Shown: positions 46,825-57,334 of the stretch, in pieces
Layout: each line of letters opens with the position of its first letter
Position numbering within the stretch: the first letter of the stretch is position 1
Assembly: GCA_034670405.1 (NCBI GenBank)
Contig: JAXDDX010000114.1
Span: forward strand, 688,001-752,000
Source of the DNA: Hoplostethus atlanticus
Lineage: Eukaryota > Chordata > Actinopteri > Trachichthyiformes > Trachichthyidae
DNA length: 64,000 nucleotides
Direction: 5' to 3'
The notes under the pieces: model-generated
Told to the model about the DNA's origin: nothing
The model's input: only the letters and a program-made list of their open reading frames with translations
Database searches by the model: none
Position numbers and translations under genes: made by a program

Positions 46825-48856
46825 ATACACTTACCTTGACATTTTCAATTTCAGACTGTTTTTGTTGAGTGGATACTTGTGACATTGTGGGGAAAAATAT
46901 TTCTACATCGCATTTTTTTTGTACTTGAAATATGGCTGTATTGTACTGTTGCCATTCCTCAATGGATCCAATAGGGTACTGAGAAGCTCACCCATACAAA
47001 ACTGGTTTCAAAGAACGCTAGCAAGCTGAATAATAAAGATGAACAAAAAAGAGTTTAGTAAAAAAAAGAGACAGAACACTCTAAATGTCAAGTTCTCACA
47101 TTAAATTTAACATTTTATTTCACACATACATAAATACATACCTCTCTCTCCCATTCATGCTCTTCCCTGTTTTCTGTTGAACAATCTTTTGTCATGTGAA
47201 AGTTGCACTATTAATTGACCATGACTTGTTTTTATGCTTTTTTGGTGGAAAAACAATTATTTAATAAACCTTTTTTTTTTTTTTTTTAAATTCTACTTTT
47301 CTATGAGTGTTTTGATTTAAACGCGTTAGAATGGCTTAAGACAGGATGGGTCTTTTTTTTAACCGCATCAAGATGTCTTGTCAGTAAAGCTTGTAACCCA
47401 ATAGAGCTTTGTAATTGTAGTGCATTAAGCGACAAAGTATATGGTGAATAAATGCTACGCAGAATGTCAATAATGCAAAAAAGACAGAGCAATTCTTCCT
47501 CTGTGTTGCAATTATTTCTCTCAAGCTGTAACATTCAACAATATAAATAAGCCTGTTGGTACCACTGTTAACAGATTCATATTTTCTGGTTCATACTTCT
47601 TGGCACCATAAAGACGCAAAGCTCATTTGGATGTAAAACAGACTCCGGTCCAGGTTTTGTCTCTTGACAGATTGGAGTCTTTGTTCTCTTCTTTCTAGCT
47701 TTTTTTCATAAATATTGACTGAGCTATCGAAGAACGTAAATTCCATTTTGAATAGTTTTGCTTTAATGATTTTTTTTTTCCTTCAAAAATATTGACACTT
47801 CTACATTACATCCGATGAGACCGTTCCTCTCTTCAGTACGCCGCTTCTGAATATTTGATTCGTTAAAACACCATTTCATTATAATCAAAAGTCACAAATC
47901 ATATCTGTAAAACCATAACACATTGCATATTAAACAATAGGTATTTAAAAAAAAAAGGGGTTGGCTTAGTAAACATGTTAAAACACTTGTGGCATTTAGA
48001 GCCCTGTTTTGTGTATGAGTAGGGTTGGGAAACAATGGCCGGTGTTTGTTTCTCACCCTGGCACCAGTGTAAGTAAAGAATAATCCATGATATTGTTAAG
48101 AGGGAGTGCATTAAAAACTTTCTCAGCAGAGACCCTCGCCCTCTGCTCCACTGGACAGGCTATTTACTTGTTTCACACCATAGGTTCTATGGTCGTTTTG
48201 TGCCACATAATTAGTTCAAAATACATTTAAGGAACACGTTTCTATCAAAGTGGAATGGAAATTAAAGACTTTCATGTTTAAATCTAAAACTCAAATAACA
48301 GATGCATACAAAGATTGGAAAGTATTGTGCCCATTTAGTCACCTGAGAAATTGTGCCAAAAATATTATTCATATTTCATCTTTAGGTTATAGTTAGACAT
48401 TTTGAATATATTAATTTCAATCATTTCAAAATTGTTTTAATTTTATAATTCCGGCTAAGAAATAGTTTGTCTTATACCAGGTCCGTTTAATACATCTCTT
48501 TATACAAGTGGATTTTAGGTTATAGGTGTAATCTGCTTCAGATGGCTGCAGCACGTTGTGGATACCTGTGTAATTTACAGGTGGCATCTCATTCCAATTT
48601 GTGGTCTCCAATTTCACTAAGAAAGTCAACGAAGAAAACAATACTGATAAGTGCACCTATGTAAACAACGATTACATATTAGATTGCCAAAAGTTAAAAA
48701 ACAATTTGGCAGGATACCTGCAAAAACATGGAAGGAGACCTACTTATGGAAACAGGTGACCTTCAAACCAAAGTACAACCCCAACAATGGCTACAGATGT
48801 GATGATATTGTTTCATAACAGTCACAGATTGATTCACAGAAGATAATCTGCCCAAA
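46757..48856. other. Intergenic region between adprs and the SLC7 gene (convergent 3' ends)
   Basis: Starts with the adprs 3' untranslated region, including a (CA)n tract at 46791-46819. AATAAA signals lie at 47032-47037 and 47263-47268; the latter is followed by a T-rich run. The remainder to 48856 is AT-rich with no exon recognised and should contain the transporter 3' untranslated region on the minus strand. Confidence 0.6.
46791..46819. repeat. (CA)n microsatellite in the adprs 3' untranslated region
   Basis: About 14 CA units starting roughly 35 bp after the adprs stop codon. Confidence 0.9.
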
Positions 48857-51800
48857 TCATAGATTTTTGTCCGCTGGGGCGACCTCTAAGAAAAGCTGCA
48901 GGAACACTGTAAGCTTATTCAACAGGCTGGGGCAGAGCTTGTAATGGATGAAGGGCACATAGACAAAAATTCCACTGAAGATGAATAAAGCCACATAGAG
49001 GTATTCTATTTGGGGATCGTCTATGATGGGTGCCAGCACGAGGAACACTGCTGCAATGACCACCAGTATGGGGATTATAATGGGGACCTGTGAAGAGAAG
49101 AAGACAATTTTGAATTTCCGTCTTGAAACCTTTTGACAGCTACTGTGAGTAATCAGCAGTTCAGGACAGGGATTACGTTGATCAGCAGGGTTTCTTGGTG
49201 AACGCGTGAAACTGACCTTGTACGGCCTGGGCAGCTCTGGTTTCTTGATCTTGAGATAGATGAGTCCAGACAGCGTGATTCCATAGAAAAACCAGGCAGC
49301 GAAACTGACAATAGCAATTCAGATGAACGTCAGGCAAAGACAAACACATTGTATATTCTTTGTACAGGTAAGACAGAATGTAACGGGTCTGATATGACAT
49401 CTGTTAGAAATAGAGACTGAATATTAAAGTAAAGTAACAAGATAGGGTTATGAAATGAAAAAAATAATGGCATATCACTATAAGTGTAAGAAATGAAAAG
49501 CTGTTGAAGCATCAGAATGCATACATATTTTCTCTTTTTTCCCCACAAAAACAGGACATTATGAGGAATCTGAATGTATCTCACTTGAAATATCACTTAA
49601 AAAAATAAAAAAAAGAATTCCGGGATTTTTAAACCTGGCCTCTATATCCACAAAATCGGCCATTATACCGCAAAATAGGTCCAAAAAGTTTCGAAATTGC
49701 TCCGGTAGATCGGCTCAGTCGGCAGTCGCGAAACGGGCTTAATGGCTGCAACGTAATCTGTAGGGGCATAGGCACGCGGTCAAAGTACGTCCACTAAAAG
49801 TGCTTGATTTTGCCACTGACAGGCTCAGATTGTTATTCGTGTGTCTGGCAAGGGTCTGACAACATTACTGAAAGGATCACTACAGAAATAGACCTTTTAA
49901 CCAGACTAAAATCTAGCTCAAGGAGAAGTCCCGCTCTGAAATGGACGGTGGACAAAGGTAGTCTATAGCGAGAGGGTTCACTTGTTGCAGGAAGAGGACG
50001 GTAGAAACCTGACAATTCTATGAAAGCTGCGCGAAGTCTTGCTCAACATTTTGTTGGCACAGTTTGGAAATGCGCAAAAACAAACCATTGTTGTTGTTGT
50101 TTTTTTTATCTTTGGGGAAAAACAAATACTCTAAACTACGCTTTCTATATACTCTGTGGCACCCTGGGGGAAAAGCCGGGTGCCACAAGTCCAATCTGAG
50201 GGCACACTCATGGCACAGATCACTCCGGAGTCATGTTTCAAAGGAAAATGATAATTTACTGGGTAAATTATACAAAAGATAAATGAACTTAACACTTCAG
50301 CTGGTACGGGGGATCTCCAGCAGCCTCCCTGGCTGCTCACGAGGTTCAGTCTCCTGTCTCTTTCTCCTCTTCCCCTTTTTATGTCACAATCAGCTCCCGC
50401 CTGGCTGATTGTGATACTGTTCAGCTGGTGGTAAGATGGCTGCCTGGCTGAGGCATGCTGGGGGATGTAGTCCCTTCCCCACAGTCTTCACTGGCAGATG
50501 CCTTGGTCTGCCACAACTTCAACACACGTCTCCAAAGCTGACTCACGCTTCCACCATCCTCTTCCTGCAACAAGTCAACCCTCTTGCTTTCATAGACTAC
50601 CTTTGTCACGTTTCCACATCCTCTTCCTGCAACAACTCTCGCAAGATTTCAGAGTTGTTGCAGGAAGAGGATATGGAAACGTGACAAAGGTGGTCTATGA
50701 AAGCAAGAGGGTTGACTTGTTGCAGGAAGAGGATGGTGGAAACGTAAATCAGTGTTGGAGATGTGTGTTGGAGTACAGAAAGTGTAGTTTAGAGTATTTG
50801 TTTTTTCCCAAAGATAAAAAACAACAACAATGGTTTGTTTTTGCGCATTTACGAACTGTGCCAACAAAATGTTGAGGAAGACTTTGCGCAGCTTTCATAG
50901 AATACCTTTGTCAGGTTTCTATCGTCCTCTTCCTGCAACAACTCAACCTGTCAGACACACGAATAACAATCTGAGCCTGTCAGTGGCAAAATCAAGCACT
51001 TTTAGTGGACATACTTTGACCGCGCGCACTTGCCCCTACAGATTACGTTGCAGCCATTGAGCCCATTTCGCAACTGCCGACTGAGCCAATCTACCGGAGC
51101 AATTCCGAAACTTTTTGGACCTATTTTGCGGTATAATAGCCAATTTTGTGGATATAGAGGCCAGGTTTAAAAATCCCGGAATTCTCCTTTAAATTACGCC
51201 CCTTGTTGGTTAATTGTATAACCTATTCATAGATTATTTTAGATTAACAGTAAAAGGCCCAACAGACTGACTGAAGATATCCAAAACTAAAAATGTTGAT
51301 TCTTTAAAATGGAAAATTTGCATGATTTCACTGGAGTAAAATAACCTTTTGAGTGTTTTGATTTAAACTGGGATGAAATCGTAGCAAAAAGTTTGTTTTC
51401 CAACTGTAACATAAGGATACATACGTGTATACTGATTATTAAGAAATGCAAAAATGTCCAAGTTATTTTGAAATGTCTTAATAAGGAGGGCTATTATCAA
51501 GTGTTGATGTATCATTGAATCTTCCCTGAAAGAGTGGATATTATTTTTACCTGAAGAAGTTGACAATGGTCTGGAAATCTCCAGGGATCAGCACCACAAG
51601 GGAGATGGTGGTGGTGAAGATCAACGCTGGAGACGGTGTCAGCCTGTGAATATGAGCCATGGCCAGAATATCTGGCTAGAAAGACAAGGCAAAATGAAAC
51701 ACTATATTACTACTTTTACTACTACTACTGCTGCTACTACTACATCTCGGCCTAACTTGGGGGCATCTGCGCTGAGGAATGTAACCAATCAGGCTGAAAC

Positions 51801-53837
51801 CTATTAGTAATGCTCCTATGAAAACAAAAATGGTAAGAAGCAAAAGTAAAAAAAAAAAAAAGAGTGAAAAGAGCCACTGTCCTAGTTTTCCCTTAGGATA
51901 AGAGTTCGTCCTTGACACACATTTCCTTATTTTTGATATGGGCCTTTTATGACCTTTAATTACTTTGACATTTTTGTACAGGCATAACTAGGTCACAGAA
52001 GCTGCCAACACCTTGTAAACTCAAAGGAGGAGTAAATGACAACTTTGTTTTACACAATTTTGTAATTATATTGCAGTTATATTTGTTAATGTAATATCTA
52101 TTATATTAAGTCATATTTATATTTGTTTATCACAAACAAGCCCTCACTTTACAGTCCTAGCTAAGTCAGGCTGATAGACAAAACCGAAATACACCACACA
52201 GTTTATGCAGAATGTACATGTAATGACAGCTGAACAAAATGCTTAATGGTGAAATGTGAGGCTGACTTTTCAGCCCGGTAATGAGATTCTCACCATGTGT
52301 CCTTCCCTCGCTGCAACAAAGCACACTCGGCCACCGCTGAAGAATGATCCGTTAAGTGAACCAAAAGCAGATAATGCTGCAGCCACAGACATGATCCACC
52401 CCCAGCTCCCTAGCACTTTATTCCTGTTGAAAAACGGCAAGTTTTGAATTCACACATTGTTCCGGTACCCACAACATACTTTCCCCCCACATTTAGTCCA
52501 AATAGGCGTGAGAGGCAGATAGAGGTCAGTAAAGGTCATAGATTACTTAACGGCTCTTTAGTTTCAACCCGTTATTAACAACAGAAATAGCAAATCAAAC
52601 CATCTGAATCTGATTCTGTTCGTTTCTTAACGTCCCTGACAACTTCCCAGTGAAATCAGGCGCTGTCTTACCCCCAGGTTACAGCTACAGCGTTGGAGGA
52701 CATCAGCTCTCTAGGTGTCATTACTGTGAGGTAGCTCACGTTCACCAGGAGATACAATACAGTCACCATGGGAATGGCTATCAGAACAGCTCTGGGAAGG
52801 TTCACCTGAGACATGACAGAAAAACAACACCAATAGTTTGTTGTAGTGAATACGTACAACCTCAACTGCAATGATGAATGTGGTATCTGGGTGAATCTGA
52901 ATGACGGCTGTGATGGGAACTATTATGCTTGTAAGCTAAACAGCTACATTAAAGGTTGTTAATGTGTTAAAATGTTCTAGTATAAGATGCATTGCTTGAT
53001 GTTAAGTATAGCAGCCAGTGGAAAACTACTGAGCTAAAGAGGAGTAAGATAGGCACAAAGATAAGATGCAAAAAAATAACTAAGGGGGGGGGGGGGGGGG
53101 GCTGGTTCCTGGTTCATCTTGTGACTGAATGTGCAAGATGAAAGCAACTAGAGACAAGACTATGCCCTGAAAGACTCTTGTATAAAATGCTGTTATAAGC
53201 ATTGAACTGGAGCGCACTCTTGGTAAGAGAGTGGCTCATGTTTGCAAGCATTAAAAGAGACTCATATAGGACAGATATTGTGTAATGCTTTATTGGAAGA
53301 GGCACAGTTGGGGAATTTGAATGCCCTGGGTTTTATTAGCAATAAAAGACTTTGCCATGAAGTTAGAGGTCATCAGACACGTCCAAGGTACACTGATTTG
53401 AGAAAACAGACAATAAAAAACTGCCTCTCGTAAGTTTATTTTAACCTGTACTGACTGCTGACCACACATGCACACACACAAACAAAACAACAGTTGGACA
53501 CACACACAATTTGTAAACTCTTAACAACTCACCTCTGGTCTCTTTTTTTTTAACCTTACAGTATAACTGGACACCTCAGATGCTAAATTAATTCACTTGC
53601 AAGTTTTGAGTGGTTGATTTAAGAATCAGAATCAAGGCTCATTTTGAAAAATAACATCGTTCAGCCCTGATGCTACGACATCGACCTTGTTATCTTCCCG
53701 CATCAAGACTCTCACATCAAGACTCTCACATTTGCATGTGCAGCCTATCTTGCATATGGCTTGACCCGTCATGTGATAGGACGGCAATGATTGTTTGTTT
53801 TTGTAATCAATTGAAAAGTTATGCTGGTTACTCATTT

Positions 53838-53876
<39 letters not shown>

Positions 53877-54619
53877 CCATCTGTAACTTCTTAAGATCTC
53901 ACCTCAGGTCTTCTTAGCTCCTCAGTCACATAGTTCAAGTTGTACCAGCCAGCATAGGACCAGAGGCCTTGATAAAAAGCCATTCCTAGAGTGCTCACAG
54001 AGTACTGAGTACCTTTAAATGCATTTTCAGGTTTCAAATTTTCCACAGCTACATCGCTGTTCTGTATGACCGCCACAAGTCCTCCAATTACAATGACCAT
54101 CAACGTCAGCACCTTGGCCACCAGGAAGACGATTTGGATTCTGATGGCAAGGCGCACATTCAAGATATTGGCCGTGGCTACCACTAGTATAACTGCAGCA
54201 GCAGCACACTTCACCATCAATCGGGGAGGGGGGCAGCCCGAGTAGAAGGGTGCTATGGCATATTCTGCAAAGCTGAGAGCCGCTGCTGCAATGCCTGATG
54301 GCCTCATAACCAGCACAAAGTGGAATGCCGCAAAGAAAGCAGGACATGGGCCACAGATCCGCAGTAGGTAGATGAACTCTCCGCCAGATTCAGGAATGAT
54401 CGTCCCAAGCTCAACATACGACAGCGCTGCACATATAGATAAAAGACCTGCGGCAGCCCAGATCACCAAACTTGCTCCAGGGCTTCCAACATAGGCCAGT
54501 AAAAACTGCGGGTTCATGAATATACCAGTTCCGATCATGGTTCCTGCAACAAGTGATACTCCACCAATCAAACCCATTTCCCGCTTCATTTTCAAATTCC
54601 CAGGTTCTTTGCCAGCCAT
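48857..54619 (-). CDS. SLC7A9/SLC7A13-like amino-acid transporter, form using first exon A
   Basis: Exons: 53903-54619, 52672-52805, 52294-52423, 51551-51675, 49217-49304, 48857-49087; 474 residues, all phases consistent, length close to SLC7A13 (470). APC-superfamily light chains have 12 membrane segments and exchange amino acids, usually with an SLC3 heavy chain. The first exon carries [15 protein letters not shown] (unwound TM1 motif), [14 protein letters not shown] and [20 protein letters not shown]. Shared exons give [70 protein letters not shown] and [22 protein letters not shown] and the LPFIHYK-like tail resemble SLC7A13, while REGHM and [10 protein letters not shown] resemble SLC7A9, so the orthologue is left open. 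ATG at 54619 has a good Kozak context (GCCATGG). Confidence 0.9.
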
Positions 54620-56517
54620 GGCGGATAGCACTCTTTGTTTCAACAGCAGAGAATGATGGTAGACGGTCCACTCTTGCAGAAAACACAGAGCAAGTTGAAG
54701 ATGTAATCATCTGATCTATGGCCGATGGAAAAGACTGATATCTAAGTAAACACTACTGTCCACATAATAGGACTGGAATCATAAATGGTTAACTTCTTCC
54801 TGTGGACAGAGCTATGGCTACAGCAGGAGTTAGAATCACCCTTGGACACTCAATAACTCAAATTACAATGTCCAATCAAGTGTTGGTCCTTCCTTATAAT
54901 ATAATATGATTTGCGTGTGTCAATGGTTCGCACAGCTTTACAGCAGGCGTTATAAAAACTAACAGCCCCAACCCACATCAAATGAGTAACTATACTGCAA
55001 AACTATAATAGAACACCACCTGCAGTCATGTTTCAAGGTTTGTGAACCCGTTGTGAAATGATAGAAATATATAAATGTTTAACAATGCAATCCTTATTTA
55101 AGCCTTTTCTTAACTGAAATAAAGGCTCTTTATGTTAGAGCAGGGCTTCTTAACCTTTTTGCAAGTGCGACCCCCTTTTGAGGGTTAAAATATTTCCTTT
55201 CGTCAAATTTCCTACTTTTGGCTTTTTTCCTTTCCGATTCGATTTCGATATTTTTGTGTGCTATTACAATAGAGGTAGCTAGATAGATTATTTGTCCTCA
55301 GAGGAAATTTATTTCCAAAGGCTGTACACACACAGGGAAATAAATAATATACATAGGCCTATATCTTTTTTTTTTTAATAATTTTTTTTATATATATAAA
55401 AAATGCCTAAAATAGCCTGCCGACGGGGAACAGACTCGACCACCTACTCCAGGCCCGTTTAACCCATTGGCTATCACCGCTCATCGTTTCATGCAAAACT
55501 TATTGCGAGGGAACGCAAAAGTAACTAAGAAAAAAAAAAATCCCCACCATGACCCTTAAGGGGCTCCGTAGTTTGGGGATACCATGCAGGGGAAAGAAAA
55601 CCACCATGCTGTGACTTATATAACATCCATTTGTATGACTACTCTATAGTGAAACCTATCAATACTGGACAGAAATATGTTGCACGGGACTGTCTGCTGC
55701 ACTGCAGGCTCCACCCCCATCGGTGATGAAATAGCAAAGATTTTCCTTTTTGGTCGAAATCAGTAACTCCTCTTTCAGCACTTTGTTTCGAGGAAAGGCT
55801 TTTTCAAATGTATCGTACCTCTGGACGCTTCAACTCTTCTGTCACATAATTCAAATTGTTCCAGCCGTCATAGGACCACAGTCCCTGGTAGAAAGCAATA
55901 CCAATTGGACTGATGCCCAAGTTTGTATTTTCAAATGAGTCCTCAAAGACGTCAGTGTGCCCTTTGATAAGCATCACCACACCGCCTATAGCGATTACAA
56001 GCAGCGCCAGGACCTTGGCTACCATAAAAAACACTTGGACTGACATTGAATTACGGACGTTAAGGCAGTTCACTGTGGCTAGCACTATAATTGCAGCTGC
56101 AGCCACGCACTTCACCACCGGCACTGGAGGGGTACAGTCTGAATAGAAGGGAGCCACGGCATATTCGGCAAAACTTAGTGCAACGCCAGCAATACCCGCA
56201 GGTCTCACAAATAAAACAGAACTGAAGATTAACATGAAGGCAACGACTGGGCCTGAAGTCCTCAGGATGTAGATGTACTCTCCCCCCGATTCTTGTATGA
56301 CGGTGCCCAGTTCGGCGTAGCAGAGAGATCCCAGGACCGCCAGCAGACCACAGCATGCCCAGATCACCAAGCTGGCCCCGGGGCTGCCGATGTTGAAGAG
56401 CACAGACTGGGGGGACATGAAGATGCCAGATCCGATCATTGTCCCTGCGATGAGGGACACGGCTCCGACCAGCCCTATTTCCCGCTTCAGGTTGAGCTTC
56501 GATGTCTTGTCGTCCAT
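48857..56517 (-). CDS. SLC7A9/SLC7A13-like transporter, putative form using first exon B
   Basis: A second complete first exon at 55819-56517 (ATG at 56517, [20 protein letters not shown]) encodes the same half-protein: [50 protein letters not shown], ending [10 protein letters not shown] in phase 0 before GAG|GTACGA. No second set of 3' exons lies between it and exon A. The simplest model joins it to the shared exons at 52672 downward, giving 468 residues. It has no stop or frame break and keeps TM1 and TM6 motifs. An in-frame GTG at 56562 lies upstream, but ATG is preferred. Alternatively it is a partial tandem duplicate that is never spliced. Joint use with exon A is inferred. Confidence 0.7.
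49613..51187. mobile_element. Long palindromic foldback element with nested insertion
   Basis: Left arm from 49613 (AGAATTCCGGGATTTTTAAA) to about 50644 and right arm from 50645 to 51187 (TTTAAAAATCCCGGAATTCT) are reverse complements along about 540 bp, broken only by the 361-bp insertion at 50155-50515. Centre near 50644 (ACAACTCT...AGAGTTGT). Near the centre the GTTGCAGGAAGAGGAT unit occurs in both orientations. A TTAA occurs next to the right end and a degenerate one at the left. It lies in intron 4 of the transporter. No transposase frame was seen. Confidence 0.85.
50155..50515. mobile_element. Solo-LTR-like insertion in the foldback element
   Basis: 361 bp bounded by TGTGGCA and TGCCACA, i.e. 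TG...CA ends with short inverted termini. It contains a CCTTTTTATGTCAC box and interrupts the left arm exactly where the right arm is continuous. Flanks ACTC and ACTT are close to a 4-5 bp target duplication. No internal retrotransposon genes are present; the class is inferred. Confidence 0.6.
53084..53101. repeat. Poly(G) tract, 18 bases
   Basis: An uninterrupted run of 18 G in transporter intron 1, a likely site of length error in sequencing. Confidence 0.9.
53841..53873. repeat. (CA)n microsatellite
   Basis: About 16 CA units, 30 bp from the donor of transporter first exon A. Confidence 0.95.
54620..55818. other. Region between transporter first exons A and B
   Basis: 1.2 kb of AT-rich DNA with no coding exon recognised. 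It holds a partial MITE-like segment at about 55140-55200 and the uninterrupted repeat copy at 55410-55585. If exon A has its own promoter, it lies here. Confidence 0.5.
55410..55585. repeat. Uninterrupted copy of the repeat that hosts the hAT element
   Basis: It starts GCCTGCCGACGGGGAACAGA, reads straight through CACCGCTCATCGTTTCATGC where the other copy has the hAT insertion, and ends ACCATGACCCTTAAGGGGCT. It is shorter than the 37949-38140 side by an internal deletion. Confidence 0.8.
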
Positions 56518-57334
56518 AGTCACAGTGGTTACAGACGGTTTGTTGTCTGACACCTTTTCCACACACTCAACAGCAGAAATGCTTTAATGTGGAGTCCAAG
56601 GTCACTCTGACGCCGCAACTGAGGAAGTTAATAATTACACAAGGTGGGAATGGGTTTTAAATTTCATTTATTTGTTGTTTTTTTTTCCAACTCTTTTTCT
56701 TTGTTTAGGGATCAGGGCATACCAAGTGTGGGATTGCATGAGTAGTGCTAGCACTACTTAAAATTCTTCAGGCTTAAAATTCCTAAAATGCTTCACACTA
56801 GGAAAATACCCTTGATTAGTTTGAAACATTTTCATATTGTGTAGGCCACTTAGTTGTTGTTTTTTTACAAATATAAACTTGTATCAAATGATAGGACAGC
56901 ACATTTTGCATGAAATTCAATGAGAGAAAAACACGTGTAGAACTTCTCAAATGGAGATTTCTGTGTTGAACATGTAAACCCACATCCAAAGTTTTTACAG
57001 CATCTTATGTCACTGATAACACCTATTACCTAAGTTTACAACTCAGGATAGTATCTTTCCTTCCAGCTACAACACTTTTATACTTTAAACCTAGCAAATA
57101 TTAATATGCTTCTTCTCCTGGATGTACAAATGTACATTCTAAGCCTCCTGTATAGATACCACTTGGTAACATCTTTCCTTTAACACCCAAGCAATGTTTC
57201 TACACGGGCACTCACAGTCTTTTAACAGTATGAGGTAAAGATCACATACTGGTAAATGCTGATGTGGTTTTATGTCCAGTAGTTATCTACCATGGTTTCA
57301 GTACAGTGGTCCCTCTTTTATCCGTCCTTGACGG
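56518..57334. other. Intergenic DNA between the transporter and utp25
   Basis: AT-rich, no exon or repeat family recognised. It should contain the exon B promoter and 5' untranslated region and, toward 57334, the utp25 3' untranslated region. Confidence 0.5.

Noticed and set aside
50421-50875. Overlapping frames with [16 protein letters not shown]-like residues on both strands
   Set aside because: By-products of the inverted repeat unit GTTGCAGGAAGAGGAT near the palindrome centre.
56060-56566. 168-codon minus-strand frame
   Set aside because: Out-of-frame shadow of transporter first exon B; no transporter motifs in this frame.
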